Part shown: piece by piece, positions 17,204-26,700 of the stretch
Position numbering within the stretch: the stretch's first letter is position 1
How the letters are laid out: each line of letters begins with the position of its first letter
DNA from: an uncultured Formosa sp.
GTDB lineage: Bacteria > Bacteroidota > Bacteroidia > Flavobacteriales > Flavobacteriaceae
Direction: 5' to 3'
DNA length: 64,000 nt
Assembly: GCA_902516685.1 (NCBI GenBank)
Contig: CABXZJ010000001.1
Span: 1-64,000 of the forward strand
The notes under the pieces: model-generated
The model's database searches: none
Seen by the model: the letters and a program-made list of their open reading frames with translations, nothing else
Told to the model about the DNA's origin: nothing
Program-made: the position numbers and the translations under genes

Positions 17204-18415
17204 ATGCCTATAACTTTTGCAGTAATCAAAGAAAGAAAATCACCACCTGATAGCCGTGTTGTACTTACCCCAAACGCATGTAAAGAACTCCTTGCAAATT
17301 ATTCTCAATCGTCCATTGTGGTTGAAAGTTCGGATATTCGTGCTTTTTCAAATGCTGAATATTCAGATAAAGGGTTAGAAGTATCTAGTGATGTAACTAA
17401 TGCTCAGGTTATGATAGGGGTGAAAGAGGTTCCTATAGATTCACTAATTGCTGATAAAAGTTATTTTTTTTTCAGCCATACTATAAAAAAGCAGCCATAT
17501 AATCGAAAATTATTACAGGCAATACTTAAAAAAAGAATTACATTATATGACCATGAAACATTGGTAGATTCAAATTACAATCGTCTAATTGGTTTTGGGT
17601 ATTACGCAGGAATAGTTGGAGCATATAATGGAATTCGAACAATAGGAAAAAAATATAACTGTTTTAAACTTCCAAAAGCAATTAAACTCAGAGATCGTTT
17701 AGACTTAGACTCAGCTCTGAAAAATATAATGTTACCTAATTTAAAAATTATATTGACAGGAACAGGACGGGTGGGCCAGGGTGCTAAAGAAGTACTAGAT
17801 ATTATGCAAATTAAAAAAGTTGAAGTAAAAGACTTTCTAACAAAACAGTTTAAAGAATCGGTTTACGTTCAACTGGATGTTTTAGATTATGTAGAAAGGA
17901 AAGATGGAGGAAAGGCTTCTAAATCAGATTTTTTTGAAAACGCTAAAGATTACAAGTCTAGTTTTATGAAGTTTACCCAAGTAGCAGATGTATTTATTGC
18001 AGGTCATTTCTATGGAAAATCTGCCCCTTATTTTTTTACAAGAGCTGATGCCAAAGCACCAAATTTTAAATTGCGAGTTGTAGCTGATATTAGTTGTGAT
18101 ATCGATGGTCCAGTGGCATGTACTATACGAGCATCAACTATTAAAGACCCCATTTATGGATACGACCCTATTAATGAATCAGAAACAGAGTTTATGAATC
18201 CTCACGCAATTGCAGTCATGGCGGTTGATAATCTTCCTTGTGAATTACCGCGTGATTCGAGTGAGGAGTTTGGAACTACATTTGCTAAAACAATTCTTCC
18301 AGCTTTTTTTAATGAAGATAAAGATGGTATACTTGAACGTGCAAAAATGACAGAAAATGGTAATCTTACTCAAGCATTTTCTTATTTACAAGACTATGTC
18401 AACGAAACAGACTAA
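17204..18415 (+). CDS. Saccharopine dehydrogenase-like / alanine dehydrogenase-fold NAD(P) oxidoreductase
   Basis: 403-residue NAD(P)-dependent dehydrogenase of the AlaDH/PNT/LYS1 fold. The N-terminal domain has FAVIKERKSPPDSRVVLTP (5-23), the family lysine/arginine substrate-binding strand, and FFSHTIKKQPYN (about 89-100) as in lysine-forming saccharopine dehydrogenases. The Rossmann glycine motif is LTGTGRVGQGAKEVL (about 185-199), and VVADISCDIDGPVACTIRAS is the conserved C-terminal catalytic block. This points to saccharopine-type substrates (lysine and 2-oxoglutarate) rather than alanine. It starts about 96 bases from ssrA on the opposite strand and ends in a terminator that overlaps its stop codon. 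The exact reaction is not certain from sequence. Confidence 0.85.
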   Translation: MPITFAVIKERKSPPDSRVVLTPNACKELLANYSQSSIVVESSDIRAFSNAEYSDKGLEVSSDVTNAQVMIGVKEVPIDSLIADKSYFFFSHTIKKQPYNRKLLQAILKKRITLYDHETLVDSNYNRLIGFGYYAGIVGAYNGIRTIGKKYNCFKLPKAIKLRDRLDLDSALKNIMLPNLKIILTGTGRVGQGAKEVLDIMQIKKVEVKDFLTKQFKESVYVQLDVLDYVERKDGGKASKSDFFENAKDYKSSFMKFTQVADVFIAGHFYGKSAPYFFTRADAKAPNFKLRVVADISCDIDGPVACTIRASTIKDPIYGYDPINESETEFMNPHAIAVMAVDNLPCELPRDSSEEFGTTFAKTILPAFFNEDKDGILERAKMTENGNLTQAFSYLQDYVNETD

Positions 18416-18444
18416 AAAAGTCTTTCCATGTGGAAAGACTTTTT
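18415..18444. terminator. Bidirectional terminator between saccharopine dehydrogenase-like gene and csp
   Basis: Perfect 13-bp stem (AAAAAGTCTTTCC / GGAAAGACTTTTT) with a 4-base loop ATGT; A-rich on one side and T-rich on the other, so it serves both convergent genes. It overlaps the TAA stop of the plus-strand gene. Confidence 0.9.
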
Positions 18445-18468
18445 GTAAAAAAATATGTTTTTAAAATA

Positions 18469-18660
18469 TTAGATTACTCTAACATTTACTGCATTCATTC
18501 CTTTTCTACCTTCTTTTAATTCAAATTCCACATTATCACCTTCATTAATCTCATCGATTAAACCAGTAACATGAACAAAATGTTCTGTGTCTGAACCTTC
18601 TTCTGTTATAAATCCAAAGCCTTTGGATACATTGAAGAACTTAACTGTACCGTTTTTCAC
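18469..18660 (-). CDS. Cold-shock domain protein
   Basis: Single CSD (OB-fold) RNA/DNA-binding protein of 63 residues, the usual CspA length. RNP1 is KGFGFI and RNP2 is HFVHV. I start it at GTG 18660 (V-K-N-G-T-V-K-F-F), not at the upstream start at 18717: the extra 19 residues are Asn/Phe-rich with no family match, and a good promoter lies at 18687-18719, inside that extension, so the longer protein could not be made from it. The transcript would have a short leader of roughly 20 bases. The gene is monocistronic and ends at a shared terminator. Probably an RNA chaperone; cold induction is not shown by the sequence. Confidence 0.9.
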   Translation of the reverse strand: MKNGTVKFFNVSKGFGFITEEGSDTEHFVHVTGLIDEINEGDNVEFELKEGRKGMNAVNVRVI

Positions 18661-18686
18661 TTTATTATATTTAATTTTTAAAAATT

Positions 18687-18719
18687 CAAAGTTAAGGTTA
18701 TAATTATTAAATAACACAA
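18687..18719 (-). promoter_or_regulatory. Promoter of cold-shock gene
   Basis: On the minus strand TTG (18719-18717), 22 bases, then TAACTTTG (18694-18687), matching the Bacteroidota primary-sigma consensus TTG-N17-23-TAnnTTTG. It decides the start of the downstream gene. Confidence 0.65.
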
Positions 18720-18856
18720 TTATTTTGTTAATATATCATTAAATAAATTTTGTTATTCATAATTTAGGTTGGTAAATGATTAATATTTTTTAATATAATA
18801 TTATAGTTGATGTATTTTAAATTAATTTTTTTAAATAAAATAGGCACAAAAAATTA

Positions 18857-18887
18857 TTGTTAAAACGACCTATGTTATTTACTTTTG
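18857..18887 (+). promoter_or_regulatory. Promoter of sucC
   Basis: TTG (18857-18859), 20 bases, then TACTTTTG (18880-18887): a full match to TTG-N17-23-TAnnTTTG, about 66 bases before the sucC ATG. Confidence 0.7.
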
Positions 18888-18953
18888 CAATTCAATTTAT
18901 CAATTGATCAAAAAATTTATTTCTAGTTACTTAAAATTTAATTTATCTGACAT

Positions 18954-20147
18954 ATGAATTTACACGAGTATCAAGGTAAAAATATTCTAAATCAATTTGG
19001 TGTTAAAATACAGCGTGGCAGAGTTGCTTCAAGTGCTGATGAAGCCGTGTATGAGGCTAAAAAATTAAATACTGAAACAGGTACTAAATGGTATGTTTTA
19101 AAAGCTCAAGTTCATGCTGGTGGACGTGGAAAAGGCGGTGGAGTTAAGCTTGCCAAATCTTTAGATGAAGTCCGTTCAATTGCAAATCAAATTATTGGTA
19201 TGCAACTTATAACTCCTCAAACTTCAGCCGAAGGTAAAACAGTCAATCAAATTTTAATAACAGAAGACGTATACTATCCTGGTCCAAATGATACAGAAGA
19301 GTTTTACATGTCGATATTATTGAACAGAGCATCAGGCCGAAATATGATTATGTACTCTACAGAAGGAGGTATGGATATTGAAACTGTTGCTGATCAAACT
19401 CCAGATTTAATTTTTACCGAAGAAATTGATCCCGCAACAGGACTTTTACCTTTTCAAGCTCGCAGAGTCGCTTTTAATCTAGGCCTTTCTGGAGCTGCCT
19501 TTAAAGATATGACCAAATTTGTCTTTGCTCTGTATAGTGCATATGTTAAGTCAGATGCATCTCTTTTCGAAATTAATCCAGTTTTAAAAACATCTGATGA
19601 TAAAATTATGGCTGTTGATGCAAAAGTTACCATAGACGATAATGCTTTATTTAGGCATAGGGATTACCTAGAACTTAGAGATATTCGTGAAGAAAATCCT
19701 ATTGAAGTGGAGGCAGGATATTTAGGCCTTAACTATGTAGACTTAGATGGTAACGTTGGTTGTATGGTGAATGGTGCAGGACTTGCTATGGCTACCATGG
19801 ATCTTATTAAGCAGGCTGGAGGCGATCCTGCAAATTTCTTAGATGTTGGTGGTACTGCAGACGCAGCACGAGTTGAAGCGGCCTTTCGTATTATTTTAAA
19901 GGACCCGAGTGTAAAAGCTATCTTAATTAATATTTTTGGTGGTATCGTTAGATGTGATCGTGTTGCTCAGGGAATTGTGGATGCATACAAAAACATGGGT
20001 GATGAAATTAATGTACCCATCATTGTAAGATTACAAGGTACTAATGCTGATATTGCTAAAAAATTAATTGACTCATCAGGACTTGATGTGCAAAGTGCTA
20101 TTGAATTTCAAGAAGCAGCAGATAAAGTACAGGATGTGTTGTCTTAA
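18954..20147 (+). CDS. sucC: Succinyl-CoA synthetase (ADP-forming) beta subunit
   Basis: TCA-cycle enzyme subunit that, with SucD, interconverts succinyl-CoA and succinate with ATP formation; cytoplasmic. 397 residues, the normal length. MNLHEYQGKNIL is the canonical N-terminus; the ATP-grasp domain has KAQVHAGGRGKGGGVKLA (about 50-67), and the C-terminal CoA-ligase domain has FLDVGGTAD and INIFGGIVRCDRVA. sucD is not adjacent, which is common in this class. It has its own promoter at 18857-18887 and a weak terminator after the stop, so it is probably monocistronic. Confidence 0.97.
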   Translation: MNLHEYQGKNILNQFGVKIQRGRVASSADEAVYEAKKLNTETGTKWYVLKAQVHAGGRGKGGGVKLAKSLDEVRSIANQIIGMQLITPQTSAEGKTVNQILITEDVYYPGPNDTEEFYMSILLNRASGRNMIMYSTEGGMDIETVADQTPDLIFTEEIDPATGLLPFQARRVAFNLGLSGAAFKDMTKFVFALYSAYVKSDASLFEINPVLKTSDDKIMAVDAKVTIDDNALFRHRDYLELRDIREENPIEVEAGYLGLNYVDLDGNVGCMVNGAGLAMATMDLIKQAGGDPANFLDVGGTADAARVEAAFRIILKDPSVKAILINIFGGIVRCDRVAQGIVDAYKNMGDEINVPIIVRLQGTNADIAKKLIDSSGLDVQSAIEFQEAADKVQDVLS

Positions 20148-20185
20148 GAAATGAAAACTTCGATTAAGAACATTTCTTTAAATTT
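20146..20185 (+). terminator. Possible terminator after sucC
   Basis: AAGAAATG (20146-20153) pairs with CATTTCTT (20171-20178) over a 17-base loop, followed by TAAATTTTT. Moderate quality because the loop is long. Confidence 0.4.
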
Positions 20186-22189
20186 TTAGAGTTTTATATC
20201 TTCAAGTTTATTCTTGTAATATATTATTTTATCTCTAAATTTAGCCGCCATAATAAAATCTAATTCCTTAGCAGCAGCTTCCATTAATTTTCGATTGTCT
20301 CTAACTTTTTGCTCCAGTTCAGGTTTTGTAAGGATAGCACTATCTTCTTTACTTATTTTTATACTCTCTTGCTCATAATAATAACTGCTTACTGAATTTT
20401 GAGTCAATGCGTTATCCAAACTTTTATTGAGCGGTTTTGGAGTTATATTATGATCTTTATTATATGCCATTTGCTTTTTTCGTCGGTAAGTTGTTTGATC
20501 TATGGTTAACTGCATACTCTTTGTAATTTTGTTAGCATACATAATTGCTTTTCCATTTAAATTTCTTGCTGCTCTTCCTACTGTTTGCGTCAATGAACGA
20601 TTTGAACGTAAAAACCCCTCTTTGTCAGCATCTAAAATTGCAACCAATGATACTTCGGGTAAATCTAAGCCTTCTCGTAATAAATTAACTCCTACCAAAA
20701 CATCAAATAAACCTTTCCGTAAGTCTTGCATGATTTCTACTCGTTCTAAAGTATCCACATCGCTGTGAATGTAACGACATCTTATCTCAATTCTTGTCAA
20801 GTATTTAGTTAGTTCTTCTGCCATCCGCTTAGTGAGAGTTGTAACAAGAGTTCTTTCATCTTTTTCAACTCGCTGTTGAATTTCTTCAATTAAATCATCA
20901 ATTTGATTTTCACTATCACGAACTTCAATAATGGGATCTAAAAGTCCAGTTGGTCTAATCACTTGTTCTACATATATACCATCTGTTTTAGCTAATTCGT
21001 AATCAGCTGGAGTAGCACTTACAAATATGGTTTGTTTTTGTAAGCTTTCAAATTCCTCAAATTTAAGTGGTCGATTATCCATAGCTGCCGGTAATCTAAA
21101 TCCATATTCTACTAAATTCTCTTTTCTACTGCGGTCGCCACCGTACATTGCGTGAACTTGTGAAATCGTTACATGACTTTCGTCAACAATCATTAGATAG
21201 TCTTCGGGGAAGTAGTCTAATAAGCAAAATGGTCGTGTCCCAGGTAAACGCCCATCAAGATAACGAGAATAGTTTTCTATTCCGGAACAGTATCCTAATT
21301 CTCGAATCATTTCTAAATCGAATTCGGTTCGTTCTTTTATCCTTTTTGCTTCTAAGTTTTTTCCTGTATCTTTGAAATGATTATGTTGTTTTACCAAATC
21401 GTACTGAATATCTTTGATAGCATTTTGCAAGATATCAGGTGAAGTTACAAACATATTAGCGGGATATATATTCACAGTTTCATACACTTCGATAAGGCTG
21501 TTATCACTTACATTAAAGGCTTCCATTTCTTCAATTTCGTCACCAAAAAAATGAATTCGAAATCCGTAATCGGCATAGCTGGGGAATATATCCACTGTAT
21601 CCCCTTTGATTCTGAAATTACCACGCTGAAATTCGCTTTCAGTTCTTGAATATAGGCTTTGGACCAATTTATGTAGTAAAGTAGTTCTTGAAAGCTGTTG
21701 ATTAACTTTTAAAGAAATAATATTTTTTTGGAACTCTATTGGGTTACCAATTCCATATAGGCAAGAAACAGAAGCAACTACAATCACATCTCTTCTGCCA
21801 GAAAGTAATGAAGAGGTTGTGCTAAGTCTTAATTTTTCAATTTCTTCATTTATAGACAAGTCTTTTTCAATATATGTTCCAGTAACAGGTAAATACGCTT
21901 CAGGTTGGTAATAGTCATAATAGGATACAAAGTACTCAACCGCATTTTCAGGAAAAAATTGTTTAAACTCCGAATATAATTGAGCTGCTAAGGTTTTATT
22001 GTGTGCTAAAACTAATGTTGGTCGTTGTACTTCTTGAATTACATTGGCAACTGTAAAAGTCTTCCCGGAGCCTGTAACCCCTAATAGGGTTTGAAAACGC
22101 TCTTTAGTTTTTATTCCACCAACCAATTCTTGTATGGCTTTTGGCTGATCTCCAGTTGGTTTAAATTCTGATGAAAGTTTAAATTTCAT
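20186..22189 (-). CDS. uvrB: Excinuclease ABC subunit B
   Basis: DNA-damage recognition helicase of nucleotide excision repair, acting with UvrA and UvrC. 667 residues, full length. Walker A is GVTGSGKT (37-44); the DNA-inserting beta-hairpin region is YYDYYQPEAYLP (about 91-102); the DEAD-type box is DESH; helicase motif VI is QTVGRAARN. A C-terminal UVR domain (AAAKELDFIMAAKFRDKI) binds UvrC. It stands alone between sucC (convergent) and the T9SS gene pair. Confidence 0.97.
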   Translation of the reverse strand: MKFKLSSEFKPTGDQPKAIQELVGGIKTKERFQTLLGVTGSGKTFTVANVIQEVQRPTLVLAHNKTLAAQLYSEFKQFFPENAVEYFVSYYDYYQPEAYLPVTGTYIEKDLSINEEIEKLRLSTTSSLLSGRRDVIVVASVSCLYGIGNPIEFQKNIISLKVNQQLSRTTLLHKLVQSLYSRTESEFQRGNFRIKGDTVDIFPSYADYGFRIHFFGDEIEEMEAFNVSDNSLIEVYETVNIYPANMFVTSPDILQNAIKDIQYDLVKQHNHFKDTGKNLEAKRIKERTEFDLEMIRELGYCSGIENYSRYLDGRLPGTRPFCLLDYFPEDYLMIVDESHVTISQVHAMYGGDRSRKENLVEYGFRLPAAMDNRPLKFEEFESLQKQTIFVSATPADYELAKTDGIYVEQVIRPTGLLDPIIEVRDSENQIDDLIEEIQQRVEKDERTLVTTLTKRMAEELTKYLTRIEIRCRYIHSDVDTLERVEIMQDLRKGLFDVLVGVNLLREGLDLPEVSLVAILDADKEGFLRSNRSLTQTVGRAARNLNGKAIMYANKITKSMQLTIDQTTYRRKKQMAYNKDHNITPKPLNKSLDNALTQNSVSSYYYEQESIKISKEDSAILTKPELEQKVRDNRKLMEAAAKELDFIMAAKFRDKIIYYKNKLEDIKL

Positions 22190-22235
22190 TATGTAAAATT
22201 ATAGTAATTGCCTTGTTATTTATGAAACATTTGAA

Positions 22236-23756
22236 TTAATAGTTTAAGTAAACCCATCCTGTTTTAGGTTTGTAATCAGTTTCATTTAAAAATAAAACAT
22301 AAAAATACGTTCCAACAGGAAGTTTCTTTGAGCTTGAATTGGTTCCCCGGTTAGAATTACCATCCCATTTTATATTATTATCCCCTTCAAATATTAAACT
22401 TCCAAAACGATTATAAATTAATAGTTTGTGATTTATAAAAACGTCATACACCCCTTGTATATCAAAGATATCATTGAGTCCGTCTCCATTAGGGGAGAGA
22501 CCTTGAGGGATAAAAATTGGACAGCCATCATTTGAAAGTTCGACAGTTATTTCATTAGTATTATTTGATTCTGATATTTCCGATACAATGCCACTACCAT
22601 TCCCAATATCATCTACAACTGCAGTTATTTCAAATAATTCGTTAATGTTTTGATTAATTTCAATTTCTATATATGAAGTAATATACTCACCAATTGGGAC
22701 TGTTTGACCAACTTCAGATTGGGCAATAAGTAAATCTTCTATATAAAACGCTATTGGAGTTTCCGCAGGTAATTGGTCTGTAGCATTAAAATTTGAAACA
22801 GTATATTCTAGAGTAATAGTTCTTGAAAAGCAATTTGTTTCCGCTTCACTTGTAAATTCTATTGTTGCATCTGGTAATTGGCTATTAAGTACAGTTATAA
22901 TACTATTTACCATTACTAAATCTTGTCCAGATGTTAATTCAATAGTTGCTGTAGTATCACCAATGCTAATAGTGTTATGAATATCATAAACATCAATATC
23001 CATATTATGCATCCCTGAAACTCCTGTAAAACTATTGGTTCCATTAAATGCATTGGTTGATGGATTCAATGGCGGATTGCTAAGTAAATATCCATTCATT
23101 CGTAAGGATTCATTCACAGACAAACTCACATCACCCTCCCATGCAATAAATCCTATTTTGGCACCTTCTACGTCAAGAACATTCAAATTATCTAAATTTA
23201 TAGTAATCGCATCAGGAACAGTTTCTAATCCATCATAAATATTTATTTGGTTTAAGGGCAGTGATAAATCTTCATAAATTACTACTAAAGCCCATCCTGC
23301 AAAATTAGTTCCAGTTGAACAATAATTTTGAGATGTATCGATTTGTTCTAAATTATCTAATAAATACAAGCCATTTCCTTGATTTTGAACAAGTGAAGTT
23401 ATATCGGAAAAGGCAGCAAAAAATTGACGATTACTATCTAAGCTATATCCAAATATTCGATCTGAAGTAATTGAAATATTATTGAGTGTAACTTCAAAAT
23501 CACCAGTTCCTGATCCAGCCCAATACAAATAGGCAGCAATTATATTTTGATTAGTTGACATACTTAGTTCAGCTGCCGAACCTGTTAAAATTTCGCAATT
23601 AAAAAAAGCACCATTTTCATTTATATTTAATGTATTGCCAATTGCAGTATAGCCAAACCGTCCATTGAATTGTTCGTATAGAGCTATAGATTGCCCATAG
23701 TTTTTTGTTGCCACAAAAACAAAGCAATAAAAGCATAAATTACGATATAATTTCAT
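22236..23756 (-). CDS. Secreted protein with T9SS type B (gliding-type) C-terminal domain
   Basis: 506 residues. A signal peptide (LYRNLCFYCFVFVATKNYGQ) is followed by a beta-rich N-terminal region (SAAELSMSTNQNIIAAYLYWAG) and a CARDB-like segment at about 290-400 with a Cys pair. The last 85 residues are a gliding-motility-associated, T9SS type B sorting domain: FIPQGLSPNGDGLNDIFDI, IYNRFGSLIFEG, PVGTYFYVL. It is exported by the type IX system and held at the surface. It starts 2 bases after the stop of the 1128-residue type B protein, so the two are translationally coupled and probably act together as surface adhesins. No enzymatic motif is seen. Confidence 0.87.
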   Translation of the reverse strand: MKLYRNLCFYCFVFVATKNYGQSIALYEQFNGRFGYTAIGNTLNINENGAFFNCEILTGSAAELSMSTNQNIIAAYLYWAGSGTGDFEVTLNNISITSDRIFGYSLDSNRQFFAAFSDITSLVQNQGNGLYLLDNLEQIDTSQNYCSTGTNFAGWALVVIYEDLSLPLNQINIYDGLETVPDAITINLDNLNVLDVEGAKIGFIAWEGDVSLSVNESLRMNGYLLSNPPLNPSTNAFNGTNSFTGVSGMHNMDIDVYDIHNTISIGDTTATIELTSGQDLVMVNSIITVLNSQLPDATIEFTSEAETNCFSRTITLEYTVSNFNATDQLPAETPIAFYIEDLLIAQSEVGQTVPIGEYITSYIEIEINQNINELFEITAVVDDIGNGSGIVSEISESNNTNEITVELSNDGCPIFIPQGLSPNGDGLNDIFDIQGVYDVFINHKLLIYNRFGSLIFEGDNNIKWDGNSNRGTNSSSKKLPVGTYFYVLFLNETDYKPKTGWVYLNY

Positions 23757-23758
23757 TT

Positions 23759-26700
23759 TTAACGCTTGAGGGTAAAGTGTCCTCTAAATATACGATTATC
23801 GTTCAATTTAATATAGAACCAATAATCAGATGTTGGCATCGGATTTCCATTATAAGTACCATCCCAACCTTCACTATTGTAGAGTAACTGCTTCAGAAGT
23901 TTTCCATAGCGGTCAAAAATATAAATTTCACTACCAGACTGGGCAGGTGTATTAATTCCATAAACATGCCAACTATCATTGTATCCGTCACCATTTGGAG
24001 TTAGAAAGTTTGGAAAACCAATTACTGAGATTATTTCATTAGTAATTCCACAATTATTTTTGTCTCTAACGTATACGGTATGGAAACCAGCTATTACATT
24101 AAAAAATGTATTACTATCTTGATAGGGACCGAGTTCATCGTCTATAGCATATTCGTAATCGCCTTCACCTGATGCAATAACAGTGACAGTATTATTTGAA
24201 CTAACATCATTTATTTCTATAGCATCAATAGTTGCAATATTAGAATTTACAATTGTGACGCTTTTTGTTTGTGAACAATTGTTTGAGTTAGTTACTGTAA
24301 CTGTGTAAGTACCACCTTGACTTATTTGAATTTGCTCAGTTGTTTGCCCACTAGACCATTGATATGAGTAATCCGCTGGGTTACCAATAATTCCACTGTC
24401 TATAAACACAGGATCTGAGTTTGAATCTATACAAAAAAATGTTTCATCTCCCTGATTAAGCTGTGGAAGAGGATAGATGTTTAGTGACAATTCATTAACT
24501 CCAAAGCACTGATTGTTGTTTTCTATTCGTGCAAAAATTGTTTGGTTATATGCAATTGAGTTAGTAAATACTTCACCAATGGAATTTTGTTCTAATAGAG
24601 CATCTTGGTATGTTTCATAGTATTCCAAATTGTAGTCTTCTGAGAGACCAGATAAAATTGTTTGAGTTGCATCACTTAGATTAAACGTTTTAAATCCATC
24701 TTCAGCTCCATCATCATCACAACCATATAGATTGGCATCTTGTCCAGAAGTTAAACTCACTTCTAGGGCTAATTCTGAAATATTATAACATCCAGTAATA
24801 TCATTAATAACTTGCGCATATAGAAATTGTGGATTAGTTTCATTCACAAACACATTTGTAGAAAGTTCATTTACTGAATTTTCAGCATCATTAAGATTTA
24901 AAAAAAACTTAGTGCTGGTATTAGGAATTCCATTAATTAAATTCTCATTGGCTTCTTCAAGATTAAATATTGTTAACCCATCGTTAACTCCATCTTCATC
25001 ACATTGTATAAGACTGATATTTAACGCAATTGGATTAGGATTAACATTCACTGTGAATTGATTCGTGTCGAAACAATCAGTTTTAAGTGTATTTTCAATG
25101 CGTGTGTAAACTGTATAACTAAAAGGGTTTGTATTGTAATATGGTGAAGCTATTGGATTCATATTAGCTTCAGCTTCAGCTAAAGAAAGGTGATAAGATA
25201 CATTAAAAAAGTTGCTGTTTTGATTTCCCAATATGTCATCATCATAATCGTTTAGTACTATTGATTTTTGTCCATTTGTATCATCACCATCATTGTTATC
25301 ATCACAAGTATCAATAGTACCTATATTATTTGCAATTGGAGTACTAAAAACAGTTAAGTTGAAACTATTAGTATCATAACAATTTGTATTAATGTTATTT
25401 TCAATTCTAACAAAAATATTTTCAGTTGTGTTGTTATTTGTGTAAGGTAGACTCAATGGACTTGTATTATTTTCAGCATCGGAGATGGTTGGATGAAAAG
25501 ATAAGGTAAAATCAGCTGGATCTTGGTTTCCAAAAATTTCTGACTGAGTTTGAATAAAATCAAACGATACAATACCATTTTGGTTAGTATCACATATTTC
25601 TAAGTCAATAGCAGGGTAAGCAACTGGATTCAAACTTATGGTAATTGTTTCAGAAAATATATTTATTTCAGAGCCAGATGTTATTTCAGCAGTCACTGTA
25701 TATGTTCCTGGATTTGAGTATGAATATATTGGATTAATTTCAGTTGATATTCCTGTTGCCAATCCATCTCCAAAATCCCATATAATTTCATCAAACTCTT
25801 GTGAACTATTAATATTAAATTGAGTAGGATCTCCAAGACAATTGTTCTCAACTACAATGGAAGCAAGAAAAAATGATTGTATGAAAGGAGGAAGCCCTAT
25901 AACTGAAGATGTACCAGAAACTAAAACCATAGCTCCACTTGCGTAGTCACATAATATTCCGAGTTCTTCAGGTGAGTTTATAACATCCAATGCAGTTGGG
26001 TTCCCAGTATTAGCAGCATAAATTTTACCATCAGGACCAAGCTGTAAAGCGCCAACAAAGTTAAAGTCTGTAAAAACTGTTGTTGAAGTCAATGAAGGAT
26101 CATTAGCCTCGAGGTCAAATTGTATTACAGAATTGTTACTTGATACATATAATTTTGTTGATTCTGGTGAGAATTCAACACCATAAGGACCTGAATTAGG
26201 ATAAATATTAGTGGGATTTGAAATTAAACCTGTTTCATTGTCAAAATCATATATCCATACGCTTCCAGTATTATTTGAGTTTTGACCTTCGCTATTTCCG
26301 TTTTGCCTATGACAAACAGCAATTTTACTACCGTCTGGTGATGCTTTCATGTATCCAATGCCATTTCGTCTATATCCTTGTTCAGAAATAAATGGAGTTG
26401 TAGTTGTTACTATTGGAGTCGTATTAACTCCAGAAGATTCAATTCTAAATGCGTAAAATTTATCAATGAAATGAGTGAGTACCCAATAGGATTGTCCATC
26501 GTTATGTTCAACAGCTGTAATTTTTTCAGAGCATTTATAACTTTCTTGACTTTCAATATTTGGATTATAAGTCAGTAATTGTATATTTTTTTCTGTAGTA
26601 ACGGCGTCACCGTCTCCAGAATTTAAACTTAAATCAATCAAAGTGTAGGCAATACCATTATTAAAACCATCATCTGCGTTTGGTATTGATCCTCCACTAT

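Noticed and set aside
16942..17250. 102-residue plus-strand ORF
   Set aside because: It is antisense to the tmRNA gene and has no family match; the ssrA structure and tag frame explain the sequence.
14944..18415. Lysine-degradation locus (saccharopine-like dehydrogenase plus glutaryl-CoA dehydrogenase-like enzyme)
   Set aside because: The genes are on opposite strands, separated by ssrA and its terminator, and the acyl-CoA dehydrogenase lacks the catalytic Glu, so a joint pathway is not supported.
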